From: Bugulina stolonifera
Taxonomy: Eukaryota > Bryozoa > Gymnolaemata > Cheilostomatida > Bugulidae
Reading direction: 5' to 3'
Assembly (NCBI GenBank): GCA_935421135.1
Contig: OW285187.1
Coordinates: forward strand, 8,122,001-8,186,000
Length of the DNA stretch: 64,000 nucleotides
Shown here: positions 32,658 through 45,904 of the stretch, piece after piece
Position numbering within the stretch: position 1 is the first letter of the stretch
Layout: each line of letters starts with the position of its first letter
The notes under the pieces: model-generated
The model's database searches: none
The model's input: the letters and a program-made list of their open reading frames with translations, nothing else
What the model was told of the DNA's origin: nothing
Position numbers and translations under genes: made by a program

Positions 32658-32864
32658 CTTTCAGACTCCCTTTCATACCAACTACTAGTGGCCAGCAGCT
32701 AACGCTAACCACAATGTGGCTAACTATTACTATACTGTAGCTGGTACATGTCAGTAAGCTATGAGGTTTAAAGTTCAGCCCTACCGCTCACTGGAGCTTG
32801 GAACCATATGTTAGCATTGGCTGCTCGCCACTAGTAGTTGGCATAAACGACAGTCTGAAAGCTG
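32658..32864. mobile_element. Inverted-repeat miniature element, ~207 bp
   Basis: Left arm CTTTCAGACT...CCAACTACTAGTGGC and its inverse at the right end agree over about 50 bp with some mismatches. A possible 5-bp flank TTTTA is weak. It stands 10 bp from the preceding element. Confidence 0.65.
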
Positions 32865-33561
32865 TTTTAGGGTCAAAGTCAAGTGTATTGTACACTTTCT
32901 ATTTCACACTCCGATTCTAGATCCATGTTTTTTGGCATAGCAAGAGATATTGAATAGTAGGTCTAAGCACCTCTTTGCTTTTTTGACCTAGTGGCATTTG
33001 CTATGCTGTTCATGCTTAGCTTGCTTAGTGTTCACGTGGTTTTCATGCTTGTTGTGAATCTTTTCAGTAGTGGCATTGGCACTACTTGTCTTGCCTTTGA
33101 TGCAAAACTGTTCATTGAATCTTGTGACATGTAATTACGTTTCACATATGAAGGTTTTTTAAACATCTTGACCAGTTTTTCAAGGCTTGCTCACCGCCAC
33201 TACGCTACCCCAAACTGTACGTGCCGATTGCTGTAGACTAGACCAGGCCTAATGTCCAAGCTAGCAACGAAGCCATTGTAAAATGAAACACACCCGAGTA
33301 TGGCAAACCAAATGGGTTCTTCATGCGTCAAGCCATGTCAACATTGGGTTATGTCTTGTGTAGCAAGAATAATCATTTTCCCAAAGAGTCTAGCGGGGTC
33401 AAACTTTTGCTCTATTGTATATTTGAAGGCTATTAGATACTATGTATAGAGCCCTGTGTACTTAGGCCTATACTTCTAGACCCACTACCGCAATATTTTC
33501 TCTCCCTTTGTTTGTTTGATTTTTTGTTGATTTCTTGCAGGTTATTAAATAGTTAGCATAC

Positions 33562-35601
33562 ATGGAAGATCAGTTATTCAGACACAAAGCTGTTGTAATA
33601 TTAACTGATGTTTTAAAATGTGGTGACATACTACATGTTCCAAGACAAGCTTATTTTCAGGTAGGGCTATATTGTAGATATTTGCAAATTAAATATGTTT
33701 TGACTAGCTAGAACTGATGCTTCTATAGATTTTTCATGTTGTTCTAAGAGATGTATGTTTAATAAACTGTATAACCACCTCCCATTTTGTGACTCTTGTC
33801 TTTCACGGGTTTTGTCTCTTTCCAGGAATCGATAGGGTTGTACTGTCCATTATGCAACATTGCTGTCGGTCATTCGAAACATGAAATCTCACAACACATG
33901 ACCGCTAAGCACGGTAGCACATGCTGCTACTGCGGCAAGGATTATGCCAACCGGAAGGGATATCGTTTATACAAACATCTTCTCAAGCACATACAAGCTG
34001 GAGATCGATTGAAACACAGGCCATCGAATGAAGAAATAGATGTACAGGAGAAGAAAAAATGTAACCTTACATTCTATAATTGCAAAACATGTGATCAAGT
34101 GTTTCTGGATGCTGAGCAACTTGAAAGACACAAAGATGACATACATGGGCAATTAACCTCACGTTCCATTTTGCCCGAAGCAAATTCTGCATCAAATGCG
34201 TGTGCCAATCGCCACCATACCAGCACTGCCGATGACGAAATTACTGTTGAAACGCCAGATGATATTGAAATAGTATTAGAATCTCCGCCTGCAGCTGTTT
34301 CGACTTGTACATTGCCTCTGCCTTCCAGTTGGAACGATGATGGTGGTGATGCTGGCAGCAGCTCCCAACTTGTTACAGCCTCTAAGAAGAGTGTTGATTC
34401 AGCAATATCGGAGATAACACCACAATCTAAAAGTGAAAATACTGTCACTGATTCCTTCAAACATAGTGCAAATGTAGCCACAGATCTACTAAAGAAAGCA
34501 GAAAATCCAATGGAGATGTCAGGCAGACCATTTGAACTAATTGAAGGTGATTTTCAGCAGAATAATGCTAAGCAAAGAGCACATGACAATCTAAACCCAT
34601 TGAAGCGTCCTTTGAGCTCGTTAAATCCCATCTCTGACCACAAAGCCAAATATTCTAAGCCTTTCAGGCAAATCCCTCCTAACGTATGCATTGCAAATCC
34701 TCTCCTCCGATCTATATTGGACAAGCCAAGTGAATCACAAACTGTAGGTAGTCTGCATAGCTCTACACCACTGGTACCCAAACCAGGGTTGAACTCAACT
34801 ATTGAATCTGAAGCATTAAAGCAGACAGTTTATAGTGACCGCGGAGTGCAAATAGACATTAGTCAGCCAAAGCAATGGAAACACACTGAATCAATCCCTC
34901 ATTTCACATCTCAAATCACAAACTCAATTCATCGATCACCACCCTCTTATGAACAGTGGTCAGCAGGATATCAGAACAAGAATACAGGTTATATGACTCC
35001 ATCGTCGCTGGCATATGACTCTGCAGAAACTGTTTGCAGTAGTAGTTCTAATAGTGGAATAGCATTGGTAGCAAGTGATATATCTTCCAGTGGTGACAGG
35101 GGCAGTAGGTATTCACTTGCATGGGCTACAGAAACAGCTGGTACTACAGGTCGAATATTTTCTGCTGTTGGTACTGATGCTGTCAGGTGTGCTTTGTGTC
35201 AAAAACAAATTCCCAAAGATAAATTTGCTTTGAGAACTCATTTTGTCGTTGAGCATAAAAATTTTATCTTGATGCGATTGCAGCGAAAAAAACATAAAAA
35301 AACTAGCCCATCACTGTTGCCCTACCAAAACGCAATTCAATCTCAAGCAAATCACATCAGCCTGACTTGTCCAAAGTGCTCATTTAGCACAACTAATGCT
35401 GAAATGTTATCACAACATATAAACTCTTCCCATTTTTACGGCCTTCATTATTGTGGTGAATGTGACTATTCATGTTTATTTGAGGACGAGCTAAATGCAC
35501 ATACATTGTCTTTTCACACTAAACAAATATGCATGCATTGTCAGTACAGTACAACGAGTAACACTGCTTTAGCTACTCATATTAGGCTGTATCATACTTA
35601 A
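33562..35601 (+). CDS. C2H2 zinc-finger protein, two coding exons, 624 aa
   Basis: Exon 1 is 33562-33660 (33 codons, start MEDQLFRHKAVV), behind a splice acceptor (TTTCTTGCAG) that implies a 5' UTR intron; exon 2 is 33826-35601, phase 0, with acceptor TCTTTCCAG. Three N-terminal C2H2 fingers: YCPLC...H-x3-H at about residues 39-62, CCYCGKDY...H-x3-H next, and NCKTC...H-x4-H at about 118-140. A long Ser/Thr/Pro-rich, probably disordered linker follows. Four C2H2-type fingers close the protein, beginning RCALC (about 488), TCPKC (about 548), YCGEC and ICMHC. It is probably a nuclear DNA- or RNA-binding regulator. I recognise no specific ortholog, so no symbol is given. Confidence 0.9.
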
Positions 35602-35723
35602 TATAATGAATTTTAAATATGGATCATCTAAATACCAACAGCATTTATTTATATTTTTTTTAAATTTTCATCAAAATACAAAAGATGACATTTCACACGA
35701 CTCTATGATTTACTATCAGTCGA

Positions 35724-35729
35724 AATAAA
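35724..35729 (+). promoter_or_regulatory. Possible poly(A) signal of the zinc-finger gene
   Basis: AATAAA 123 bases after the stop codon on the coding strand. Confidence 0.4.
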
Positions 35730-35847
35730 CTACATGTATATTGTGTATAGTGTAAATGGACTATGTTGTGAATATTGTTTGCCAGGCTTACCACTATTTT
35801 AAATGGCTGCTTAGTTTAATAGGTGGATATCAATATCAGAATTTCTA

Positions 35848-35955
35848 ATGTTGTGTTCAGATTTTAGCCAGCGACCAGTGATGGCAACCACCAATTGGTC
35901 ATGATAATACTAACCATACTATGGTAGCTAAAAGCTGCAGTCTGAAAACATCATA
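35848..35955. repeat. Short imperfect inverted-repeat element
   Basis: ATGTTGTGTTCAGATTTTAGC at the left, with ATGATGTTTTCAGACT and CTTTTAGCTACCAT inverted at the right. It resembles the 32658 element in having TTCAGA ends. No target duplication identified. Confidence 0.45.
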
Positions 35956-38900
35956 ATACTGCATGTAGCCCCTACACAGCGAAGGCTCCATTCTCCTTTC
36001 CATATAAAGGCAATTTTAGTTCAGGAATTGAAGGTTTTTAAATCTCCCACTGACATTGGTGAGCATTCCTGATTGCTTTACTTATATTATTCTGCGCTCT
36101 GCTTTGGGTAGAAACTGGCTTGCTACTAGCGTTCCAGTGTAGTAGCACCTATACGTGTATTGAACAGAAGCAATGTACTACTTGGGCGTTGCTTGTTATT
36201 TGAAGCCATTGAAACAAATTTAAATCGTCTAATATCCTGTACCCAATTTTTGCCTGCTCTTAATTATTTATTATTCAATAGATGCACCTAAATACGGATG
36301 TAAATTACTAGTTACTGGTACTAGTGGCAACTGCAGCTGATGGCTGACAGCCAATATTGAAAAATTCCTGGCAGACTGTCAATCTTGTAGTGAATAAACA
36401 TGTTTATGCAGTTCTGCATATATGTATAATGACTATGGCTGTTTGCCACTGTAATTAATTGATTTTTTGCTCCTGGTATACATGATGCAAAAAAGCTTGG
36501 AGTAGGTATTTTCTGACAATGGAACAAGGATGTTCGTAAAATAATGGTGTCTGTGTTATGCACAATCAATCATGTCATGCACATTCTCAATATACCTGTA
36601 GAACTTGGTTCTATTTGCTACATTGGTAGTTGGTACACATATGGATAATGGAAATATGTCTGCACTCAGGCATACTAGTAAATAATATTTAATCAAATCC
36701 CAAACCCCAACTACCATATTTCAACTAATTTTTATTTTTGATACTATATTTTTTTAATTAATTAAAATTAATTATCTGTGAGTTGTTTTCTTCTAAATGT
36801 AATCTAAACAGATCCTTTACCCGAATCAACAGCTGACAAAGAGATAGTTGACAATCTTTTCAGTTTCAATTAGCAAATAGCTCAGCTAATTCAGCCTTGG
36901 CAGGAACATATCTCTAGCCTCATAACCCTAATTCAGAATCACAATTTTATTGGCTGGTAATCTGCTCATCAGTCACAGTGTAAACTGTCAGAGTAGGACT
37001 TCTTTGGGTTAGTGAGCTAAGCAGGTGTTGTTAGAGATGGGGTGTTGGTAGAATAGCAGCCATGTTACTGTTTCAGTTGTTCACAGATTTCAACACTGAT
37101 CAATATAGTAACCTTACCAGTGTGCAGCTCATCTTTAGGTGTCAGGGTCTACTGTCTACCTATAGGTTAGTAAGCTGTTATAAATAATGATAAACGAGAA
37201 GATTATGTGGTTATGCGGTTAGCAGAAGAACTCTAACTACCAGTACATAACTCTATAATGAGGGTATTATTATAATCAGGACTGAACTTTGGAATGAATA
37301 ATCAGTTATATTATATTACATACTTGTGTAACTGCCACTGCTGTAAGTTCTAGGGAACCTAGGTGTTGTCTCAAGTCGACCATTACTGCCAGTGGTCAAC
37401 ACTAACTCTATCTGAGATTGAAGGGAATGTTACATTATCCACAGGCAGGTGAAGGAAGATAAATTTGGGAATGATCATAATTTATATATACTAGAATAAT
37501 TATAGCCCTTGTCACAGGGTACTAACACAGCCACAGAGCACATTATGGGAACCATTGGGTGCACCGGCCAAACCCAGTCTGAACAAAATATCGGTGTACA
37601 TGTGATTATGCAACTACATCTGCATATGACAGATACCCAACATTTAAATGTATGTGGTCATCTATATAATAATATGCCAATTATAGCCCACAAACTTGTC
37701 CATCAGCAAAAGGCCGAGGATTGTTTTGTATTGTATATTTCTCTGCAAGAGTATTCCAGGTCTCTACTTCTACTATCAATATCAACTGTTTGAGGACAAG
37801 ACCCTCCAAATCAAGTGCAAATTGGGAAAGTTTGGCATATCCAAACTACCATCATGAATCATGACACGTCTTACCAGCCTTATTCTGGGACATTCATGGT
37901 TTGAGCAAATAGTTCTCTACAATAAACAACTGTTTAGGTTTCAACACTAGCAGAGCGGTAATTCTAATAGTTTGGTTAGGTTAGCTGAGTAATGGCTGGA
38001 GTATCTACAATAGCTGAAATATAATATTATTAGTGTATAATTTTGTATAGGGGGTACCCATAACCCAGCAGGGTTGTAATTTATGACTGGCCCACAGTTA
38101 CTCTGAAGCTCTGTGGTTAGGTTAGCTGAGTAATGGCTGAAGTATAGCTCCCACCCTGATGAATGGCAACCCTAAGTAATTTTTGCTATATTACAATGTA
38201 CAAATGTACTTGTACGCTATTCACTACTCTGCAGGGGTAAATGGGCACAGAAGCAAAGCTAAATTGGGAGAGAAAAAATCCAGCAACGGTCCAAGGTGCT
38301 CTATTTGCATGATCAGTGATCGCTTTTCAATGTAATGTACAGGTACTGTGCACATACAAACCACATTGGTTAGGCTACTGGTTACTAGCAGGTTATTACT
38401 GAAGCAAAAACTTTATTTAAATTGTAAATATTGACAAAATCTATCATCTTTGTCACTCCTATTGAGCTTCCTGTTTTTGTTTATCAACTCCTAAATGTTA
38501 TTCTCAGTGAGTGAATCACATTCTTGACCCAGTGATTCATTACACTACTGAAGAGGACGGTCTATGGTTTTATACAAGCAGACAGTGTACTTCATTAGCA
38601 TGACTTTATTGAAGGATAGAAGTCATTACCTAAAACCAGTAAACTGTAAAATCAAAGTTTAGGCACCAAAGAAATCAAGTTACTACCCACATTATAGTAA
38701 AGGGATTCTCTTTCTTTTGGTTTGCAAATTTTATGGTAGAAACATTGTCCGGGTGTAACCTTCACTGGCCAGCTTACTCTATGTAGAATTGTGACACTAC
38801 TACATGTAAAGAGTTTATAAAAATTATTACAATGTACAGTACAATATATATGCATAATTACATATATACGAGTGTTAGAAGACATCTACTTCTTTTTACT

Positions 38901-39225
38901 AGGTACATTTCTGCAAGTGTTGACCTAGTAAAAAACTGATATGCTTCAAGAGTGCAATTGTTTATTCTAGAATGTACATTTCTTAGTTTCAATTAATGCT
39001 GAAACAGGCACACCTCAGTTGGGAGTGTATCCACCTCAAACTGTTCACTTCTAACACTGGTATATGCAGAATAGTCATAATATTACACAAGTGTAAACAT
39101 AGTAATGGCAGTATGTTTCCTGTGTGTTTCAGACATTATGCTAGATAATTATGTAAATCATGTAATTACATAAAATGAAAAGGTAAGAAATATCAACACG
39201 AAAAAGATTGTTAGGATGACCTTAT
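35956..39225. other. Intergenic, no gene recognised
   Basis: Only short chance frames. A TTCGAA-repeat element remnant lies at 36696-36820. GGTTAGGTTAGCTGAGTAAT occurs twice (37976 and 38114), a small direct repeat. Confidence 0.4.
36696..36820 (+). mobile_element. TTCGAA-repeat miniature element, copy C (ends deleted)
   Basis: The AT-rich core (TTTCAACTAATTTTTATTTT, then TTAATTATCTGTGAGTTG and TTCTTCTAAATGTAATCTA) matches copies A and B. The left terminal repeats are absent; on the right, core ACAG is joined directly to the terminal CCTTTAC. Confidence 0.7.
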
Positions 39226-40539
39226 TTACAGGTATAAAGATAATCCAAGACCAGCTTTGTAGAACACATGGCCAGCCAAAGACACATTAGTTCCCATGGC
39301 AATAAGGAAGAAGACACTCCTGAGTGGCTGTAAGATACATGCAAGCATCGATTAAACAATTATATAGTAAACAATATTATATAATTAATAATTATATGTA
39401 TTTATATTTTGGGCATGTGGGAGAAAAAGAAGACAACTCCAACTAAGGTTACTAACACCCTAAACCCCAACCAAAAGCTTCGTTTCTCTAGGCCCATAGA
39501 GCTTGGGAACCAAGATTTTACTTGGTCTGGGTAAACCCTTCCTAGCACATTAGCACACCCAGACTCTACTCACCTGAATTTCAAAGTAGTGACAGAAGCT
39601 GTGCAACATTCTCGAAGCGAAGAATACTCTAAAGTGCCACACTGCTCTTGGGTAAGGGGCGTACCAGGACATGCAGAAAAGGAATCCAAGTATGAAGAAA
39701 GGAATTATATTCTCTAAGTCATTACTCTGCATTCTAAAGAATACAAGCAAGGTTATTGCATCATGTACAGATTGTTGAATTTCAGTAGTTGTTTTCTCAT
39801 AGATCATTCACAAACGATATGCAGTGGTATTATAATTGGCCCCTTTATGGAGAAGACAACTTCAAATACTTCAGCAATATCCGTTCTGGTGAATAGCTAT
39901 ACATGTAGGCCTATGTTCCACTCCATCTTCTAACTTAACCTAACATGTAAGATGCAAGTTGAAACACAAAGTAATGTTGGCTTTTAGGTTAATTTCAATC
40001 TCCAAATATTCCTTCCAACCCCAAATCCACAACTGATGGCGATTAGATGATGGTAGGAAAAACTTCACAAAACTTGTATGTCTCTTCACACCTACATGTA
40101 GGTCTACTGCTGAACCATAATGCTTACAGACTCTCTGATGACAATAATCCACATACCTCAAGACTCTGGTAAGCAGAGGAGAGTTCTCAGCACTATCTAC
40201 TTTGTACTGCTTTTGCTGTTCTTTGCTCATATGTCTAAGATCTTCGGGGTTTGCTACTGTCTGAAGAATTGAAATACCATTAAGCCTGTGTATTTACATT
40301 CTATGCTATAGCCTACACAACCATCACATATCACCTACTTGTACCGTCTGTGTATAACAAACATGTTATGACTGACAAGCTATATTCTACTGTATATGTT
40401 ATACCTTAGTTCGAAATCTAGATATAGATATCAGGAGAATATTCAGCAACAGCTTGAGCAGCAGTAAGAATGAGTAAGAGAAGTATGCAGACAGTACCCA
40501 AGGATTGAATTCCCCTGCGAAAGCTTCATCTTCATCCAT
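39226..40539 (-). CDS. MAPEG family protein, microsomal glutathione transferase-like, copy 1 (166 aa)
   Basis: Four exons on the minus strand: 40539-40405, 40260-40157, 39733-39574, 39327-39226, with GT-AG junctions in phases 0, 2 and 0. Residues about 14-40 form the first membrane helix. The cytosolic loop has NPED (residues 48-51), and the MAPEG signature follows as NDLENIIPFFILGF and WHFRVFFASRMLHSF, whose Arg/His residues contact glutathione in MGST1. A final helix begins PLRSVFFLIAMG. The length matches MGST1 (about 155). Such enzymes are trimers of the ER and outer mitochondrial membranes that conjugate glutathione to lipophilic electrophiles or reduce lipid hydroperoxides; prostaglandin E synthase is a relative, but the NDLENIIPF block favours MGST1. 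A second copy lies 6.7 kb upstream. Confidence 0.92.
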
Positions 40540-41704
40540 AGCTTGTGAAATGTAATATGATGCTCATTAAAACTAATAATATATAATGTATACACAGTGA
40601 TCACAGCATTTGGGAAGTCATGGTAAGAGTTCTTAGTGTCACCTTAATTTTCACTATTAGTTACTTTTAAATTAACAAGCAATGTAAGTTAGTTAGACAA
40701 ATTTATCACAGAAGGATTTGAAATTATGTAAGATCATTTCAACTGTATCTAAAATTATATTATCACTGATTTTGTTATTTTTAATTTCAATTGATGAACC
40801 ACATCACCAATTCACATCAAGAAATGTTGATCAAATAAAATTTTTAACAACTATATCAATTGTGAACTTTCAAGAAAATAAAAAACATGTTTTGAATTCA
40901 TCCTTCCAGTCTTTAATCCAGCCAAATAGAGTTTATTGATGCTTGGTAGTTTTCAAATTGTGGCTTGAATCACCTGCTCAACTACAGTATGCATAAAGAA
41001 TAAGCAGTGGATAACTTTCCTGTCAACATTTTCGATTTACAGTAGCTATTTGCTAATCCAGTGTTTTAGTTTTTGTGCTCTTATAAATTACAAATTAATT
41101 GAAAAAATAATTATTATCTTTGACTTCTGAACAAGTTCAAAGACCCATAGTCTCTGTAGTCCTTGTAGTAGTGGGTACTGCCTTTGATTAGCCTGAGAAA
41201 GGTTGGTATGGTGTTGGTCACTGAGTCTCAATATTTGATTATATACCACCAAATAAAATCTCTACGTGCCTTTAGATGAACAGTGCATTTTCATGAAATT
41301 CGCTCGTCTCCAACAATTAACAAATAACCAACCACATATTAATTTTGGGTTGTTGCGTGGGTTGCCATCCTCGGATTCATGACATAACGGTCCTTACAAT
41401 TGAACCAGAAACAAGATACAATGTATAGCTTTCAAACAACTACCCACATATGACAATCCTAATGCATTATTGGTTTACTTTCACTGTATGGGGCGATTGA
41501 AAACTTCAAGTTATCATCCATATTCAGTTTAAATTTGCATAGACATATATCTTGATCTTGCAATAATTGTCAGTAAATGAGCCTGCCTGGATGGCCTTGC
41601 ACATAGCCTGTAATTGGTTGCTCTCTCATTATAATTATGTAGTGTAAGCTAAGGCCAATACAAAAAAATTACCAAATAATTATATTAGACTAGACAGAAT
41701 AAAA
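40540..41704. other. Intergenic, no gene recognised
   Basis: AT-rich region between the MAPEG gene start and a LINE fragment. No conserved coding segment or repeat family recognised. Confidence 0.4.
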
Positions 41705-42330
41705 TGGTAATTTTTTTTTGTTTTTTTTTTTAAATTTTTTTCCACTGAGACCCTCGAATGAGGTAAAAGTGTGGAACACGATAATACTGTGCTTAGGTAA
41801 TGTTTGTTTTGCTTTTTTGTTATTATTTATGTATGAATGTGTATATATATATTTTTTTTTTTTCTTTTTTCAGTCTATACACCTATCTGCTTAACACTGT
41901 TGTCAGCTCTTTAATTTAATCTCCTCTCACATCACGGATAGTTTTCGGCCAGAATGAATAATTAAAAGATTTTGAGCAAATGCATGGCACAAAAGTATTG
42001 GGATGTTGCCTGGTGTTATGCCCACTTTGATAATTATGATCAAAGGGAGGCTCAATGCCTTCCGAGAGGCACTTGAAAAAAAGATTCATTCTGGCACCCT
42101 TTCTTCGTTCCTTGAGGGATGATAAAAGTGTTGGTTCCCTTATGTGACTAAAACTCACCCTTTCTCTGATTTTAAAAATAAAACGAATGGCACTATTCTG
42201 AATTTTTTCTAGGAGTTTTATTTCTCTTTTTAGGTATGGATCCCAGACAGAGGAGGCATATTCTAAGACGGGTCTTACCAAGGAAAAATATGCAATTCGC
42301 ATAATATTAAATTTTAAATGCAATGCATAT
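41705..42330 (-). mobile_element. 5'-truncated LINE copy (ORF2 C-terminus and 3' UTR)
   Basis: The open frame 42323-41916 reads IAYFSLVRPVLEYASSVWDP and LEKIQNSAIRFIFKI, the conserved region after the reverse transcriptase of CR1/Jockey-type LINEs, and ends with VRGD then a stop. About 200 bp of A-rich 3' UTR follow, to an A-rich stretch near 41705. It differs from the LINE at 1-3478 and is a separate family. Confidence 0.85.
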
Positions 42331-43099
42331 TGATATTAAGGTTGAACAACATTTATTTTAATTCAATGATTGAAAAGTAAAAGTAAAACATAAGGATGGA
42401 ATGAGCCAGCGGGAGAAGATCAGTACTGTCAGTACTCAGTATGAGTATGGGTATCAGTACCACTACCACGGATACCATCTACCCGATGATTTGAAGATGA
42501 CTCTCATCTTAATCTAAATGTTGATAAATAAAGAGCTTATTCTTATTCATTTCTATCATATAATGGCAAATCAAATGCAATCAATAAAAAATAAAATTAA
42601 AATACAGGTAACAAGTGGCATAAGAATAACTCAACTTATACGTAGCAATTCGTTGATGTTATTGATAACACTACAAAAATTATAACGGCTTATTTATTAA
42701 TTATTTATAACAGAAAGTTGTTTGTAATAATGTAGATTTTCAATAAGAAAAAATGGTCTTTGTCATTTGTTATCAACGAAATTTCTTTGCTAAACACCAC
42801 CATTTTCTCTCCCACCCAACGCTAGCCTGAGTGGGTTTGGCCTAGACAGAGGCCTTCGGTTCGCCCAAATGGGCTCGGTTCTTGCGGGCTGATATTATAG
42901 TGGCACACAGCCTACGGAGTTCCCTTTGTTCAGCCATTGAGAAGGCAACTTCTTTTGAACCACAAAAATCAACTATTTGTTGCATGTAAGACGATTAATG
43001 AGGCAGCCATCCTTGCTGTCTTTAGTTATTGTCTACCCCTGATAATTTGATGCGCCCGCAGTTAAACTGCTTTGCCTAAATTTTATGGTTAACACTTTG
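42331..43099. other. Intergenic, no gene recognised
   Basis: No coding or repeat feature supported beyond AT-rich sequence. A GC-richer patch near 42820-42890 has no clear identity. Confidence 0.35.
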
Positions 43100-43107
43100 C
43101 AAAAATA

Positions 43108-44084
43108 CAGGGGTGGGAGTCGATAGTTTTAAAAATAGAGAAATATGTGCTATTAGCTATTCACTACAAGAATAGAGAATCTGCCTATGTGCTAGTGAAA
43201 TTTAAATATAGAGAATAGCTTTTATATCCGCTGAATCGCTATTAATTAGAAGTTGTCTTCTCTCAAATCAGATTTGAGAGAGCAATTCAAAGGCGCCCAT
43301 TTATTTCCATGAAAATTAAAAAACACAAACACAGCTATTTCTTGTTTACTTCTCTTCAGCTACATTGTTCTGCAGAGTTCATATTGTGTTTAAATGTATA
43401 TTATTTTCTACAATGCACACTAGGGCGTCGTCATGGATTTGAAACATCATTAATAACGTGATAAGAAGGTATCAGGGTAGCAACAACATACTCAGTGTAA
43501 TATAGCCAAGTCAAACGCATGTGTATTAGGCATCACATAGGCTATATAACCTTCAAATTGTCTGTCTGTGGAAATTGTAGAAGCATTAGTGTTGTACAGT
43601 TGTACATGTACTATTGGAGCAGTAATACATGTACAAAGTAAAATTTAGACTTATCTCCCCATGATTTTCTGTCAATGTCTAAAATATTATATATTTGTGG
43701 TTAAACCGGTAGTATTTTAGAGTTCTAATATAAAAGTATTTACCACACATACTATAATCTATTCTTTGTATGTTTTTTCTTTGTGTAGACCATGTTTTTG
43801 AAGTCCAAAAGCTTTAAACACCCATATAATCCGGATATTAGATTGAGTTGGTTAGCAATTTCACGAGTGTAATAGTTAAGACGGCCAAAAATGGCTGCAG
43901 CCGCAATGGCACTCATTACTAGCTACTAGCTAATAGCAGGTTGGGCTGAGAATAAAAGTGTATTGGTTGAAACGCTATTAAAAATTGACAGAAATTGAAA
44001 GAAGCGTGTCACAGCAGTTCGCTGCTGCAAAAGAAGAGATTAGCACAATCGAATAGCGTTTCAACCGCGCTAGTCCCACCCCTG
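43108..44084. mobile_element. hAT-like non-autonomous element, 977 bp
   Basis: Starts CAGGGGTGGGAGTCG and ends with the inverse of CAGGGGTGGGACTAG, flanked by a perfect 8-bp duplication CAAAAATA (43100-43107 and 44085-44092). A perfect 15-bp inverted repeat GGTTGAAACGCTATT (43965-43979 / 44052-44066) encloses a small hairpin CAGCAG-TTCG-CTGCTG. No transposase-like ORF. Confidence 0.88.
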
Positions 44085-44976
44085 CAAAAATAGTGCAATA
44101 TTTGGCTTCCTGCATTTGCCTCTGTCAGATATGACATCGATAATATTTATATTAGATTTGTAATGATGGAAAAGGATGTAGGAAACCAGGCTGTAACCAA
44201 TGGAATACCAGCATGTATACTCATTATTCAAAGGTGAAGACTACATGTAGACTCAGTACTTCACCAGCTGACCTATAGAATACATAAAAGAAAAAACCAA
44301 AAACTAGATTACATTATATCATAATTTTTTTTTCTTATATCTTAGTGGACAACAATACAGTTACAGTAATTTCATTTTTTCATCTTTTGTGGAACATAGG
44401 CCAAGGTTGTTAGTCAGCCAGCTATTTGCACATATTAGGCGAACATCAGCAGAAGAGTTATCACATCATTAATCTTTCAGTAATATTTTTATAAGACATC
44501 ATGGACAAAATATCGCATTTTGAATTAGGTAATACTAATGACATTAGTTGTAGAACTATAGACAAAGAGAGCTAAAAGCACTATGATTACACACTATTAT
44601 AAACACATAGAATAGTAGGACTGTAACAAAACACATCAGACTACGCTAACATTATACTATTATATGGATATATTAGATGTTTCAGTTTTTTCTTTTTATT
44701 TTGTGGATGCCATTGTGTATCATTCCGTATCCACAGCAGTAGGCTAAATCTATGACATCAGGTTAGCACAAACATGGAAGTCGGCATCTGTAAATATTAA
44801 TAGACTTCTTTTTTTTTATGATGTAGTATAATCCTAAAAACACTATATCAATAGTTAACGTAACATTTTTATCCACGGTAGATATACTGTGAAGGGTTGG
44901 GACTTACAGCTAATATCAATTCAATATTGACAGCAGTAAAAGTAGCATAGAGCAAATACATTAAACTGATGAAACA

Positions 44977-45149
44977 TGTCTGGGAATTGGAAGCCAAGTT
45001 ACAAATAGATCAAACAGGTGAACAACCACAGAGTAGAAGATATACTGGCTGTCTGGGAATTGGAAGCCAAGTTACAAATAGATCAAACAGGTGAACAACC
45101 ACAGAGTAGAAGAAATGCTGGTTGTTTGGGAATTGGAATCACAAATAGA
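44977..45149. repeat. 73-bp tandem repeat, about 2.4 copies
   Basis: TGTCTGGGAATTGGAAGCCA starts units at 44977 and 45050; a diverged third begins TTGTTTGGGAATTGGAATC near 45122. The 84-codon frame across it is a product of the repeat. Confidence 0.93.
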
Positions 45150-45904
45150 GTGACTCAGTTTGGAGATTGCTTAATAATTAACTTAGAAATTGAGAATAAC
45201 AAATGGCTGATGAAATACAGAGGAAATATCATATATATATATATATATTCATATTTTATAGAATTTTGCTGACTAAGAAAATACCTGCATAATTTAGCGA
45301 GAAAGATATGTAGAATAAGCCAAGAATAGATTTGGAAAACCCAAGAAAGAGTATAAAAGAAGGAGAGAAAACAGTAAGAATCAGAGCACATTGGGAGAAC
45401 GCTCGGAGGGCACATCTAAGGAGCACACAGGACAGAAGAAGAGATGACGATATTATAGAAGGAATAATCTGAGTGCTCAGTTATAATTGACTAGTATTAT
45501 TATTATTTTTTTTTTGGAGATATTCTGACTCAGACTCAGAGTAAGTCTATATATATATATATTACATAGATATTGATATTCCCTTTTGATAAGGAGGCTG
45601 ATTGACAATTGTACCAGCTATACCAAAGTGCTTGAATATTTCTTTTGAGATTGACCGGTTGGAGATAACATTTTTTTTGTAAGGCAATTAATTACATTCT
45701 GTACGCAGCAATTACAGACACTGATATTTTGGTTATTTGATCGCGAATTGGATTCAGCACACTAAACATTAGATTGAACAATTATTGGAGATTCAAATTT
45801 ACTGAGTAAATTACATTAAATTATTCGATTGGAGATACGGATAAATTTGGATGCAAAGTCTATATATATCTCAGAATTACTGAGAATTCGATTGGACGAA
45901 TTTA

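Noticed and set aside
33796..33825. Start of the zinc-finger gene at the ATG at 33796
   Set aside because: Those codons lie in the intron before the acceptor at 33825; the upstream exon at 33562 gives an in-phase start.
34095..34481. 128-codon frame on the minus strand
   Set aside because: Antisense shadow of the zinc-finger gene.
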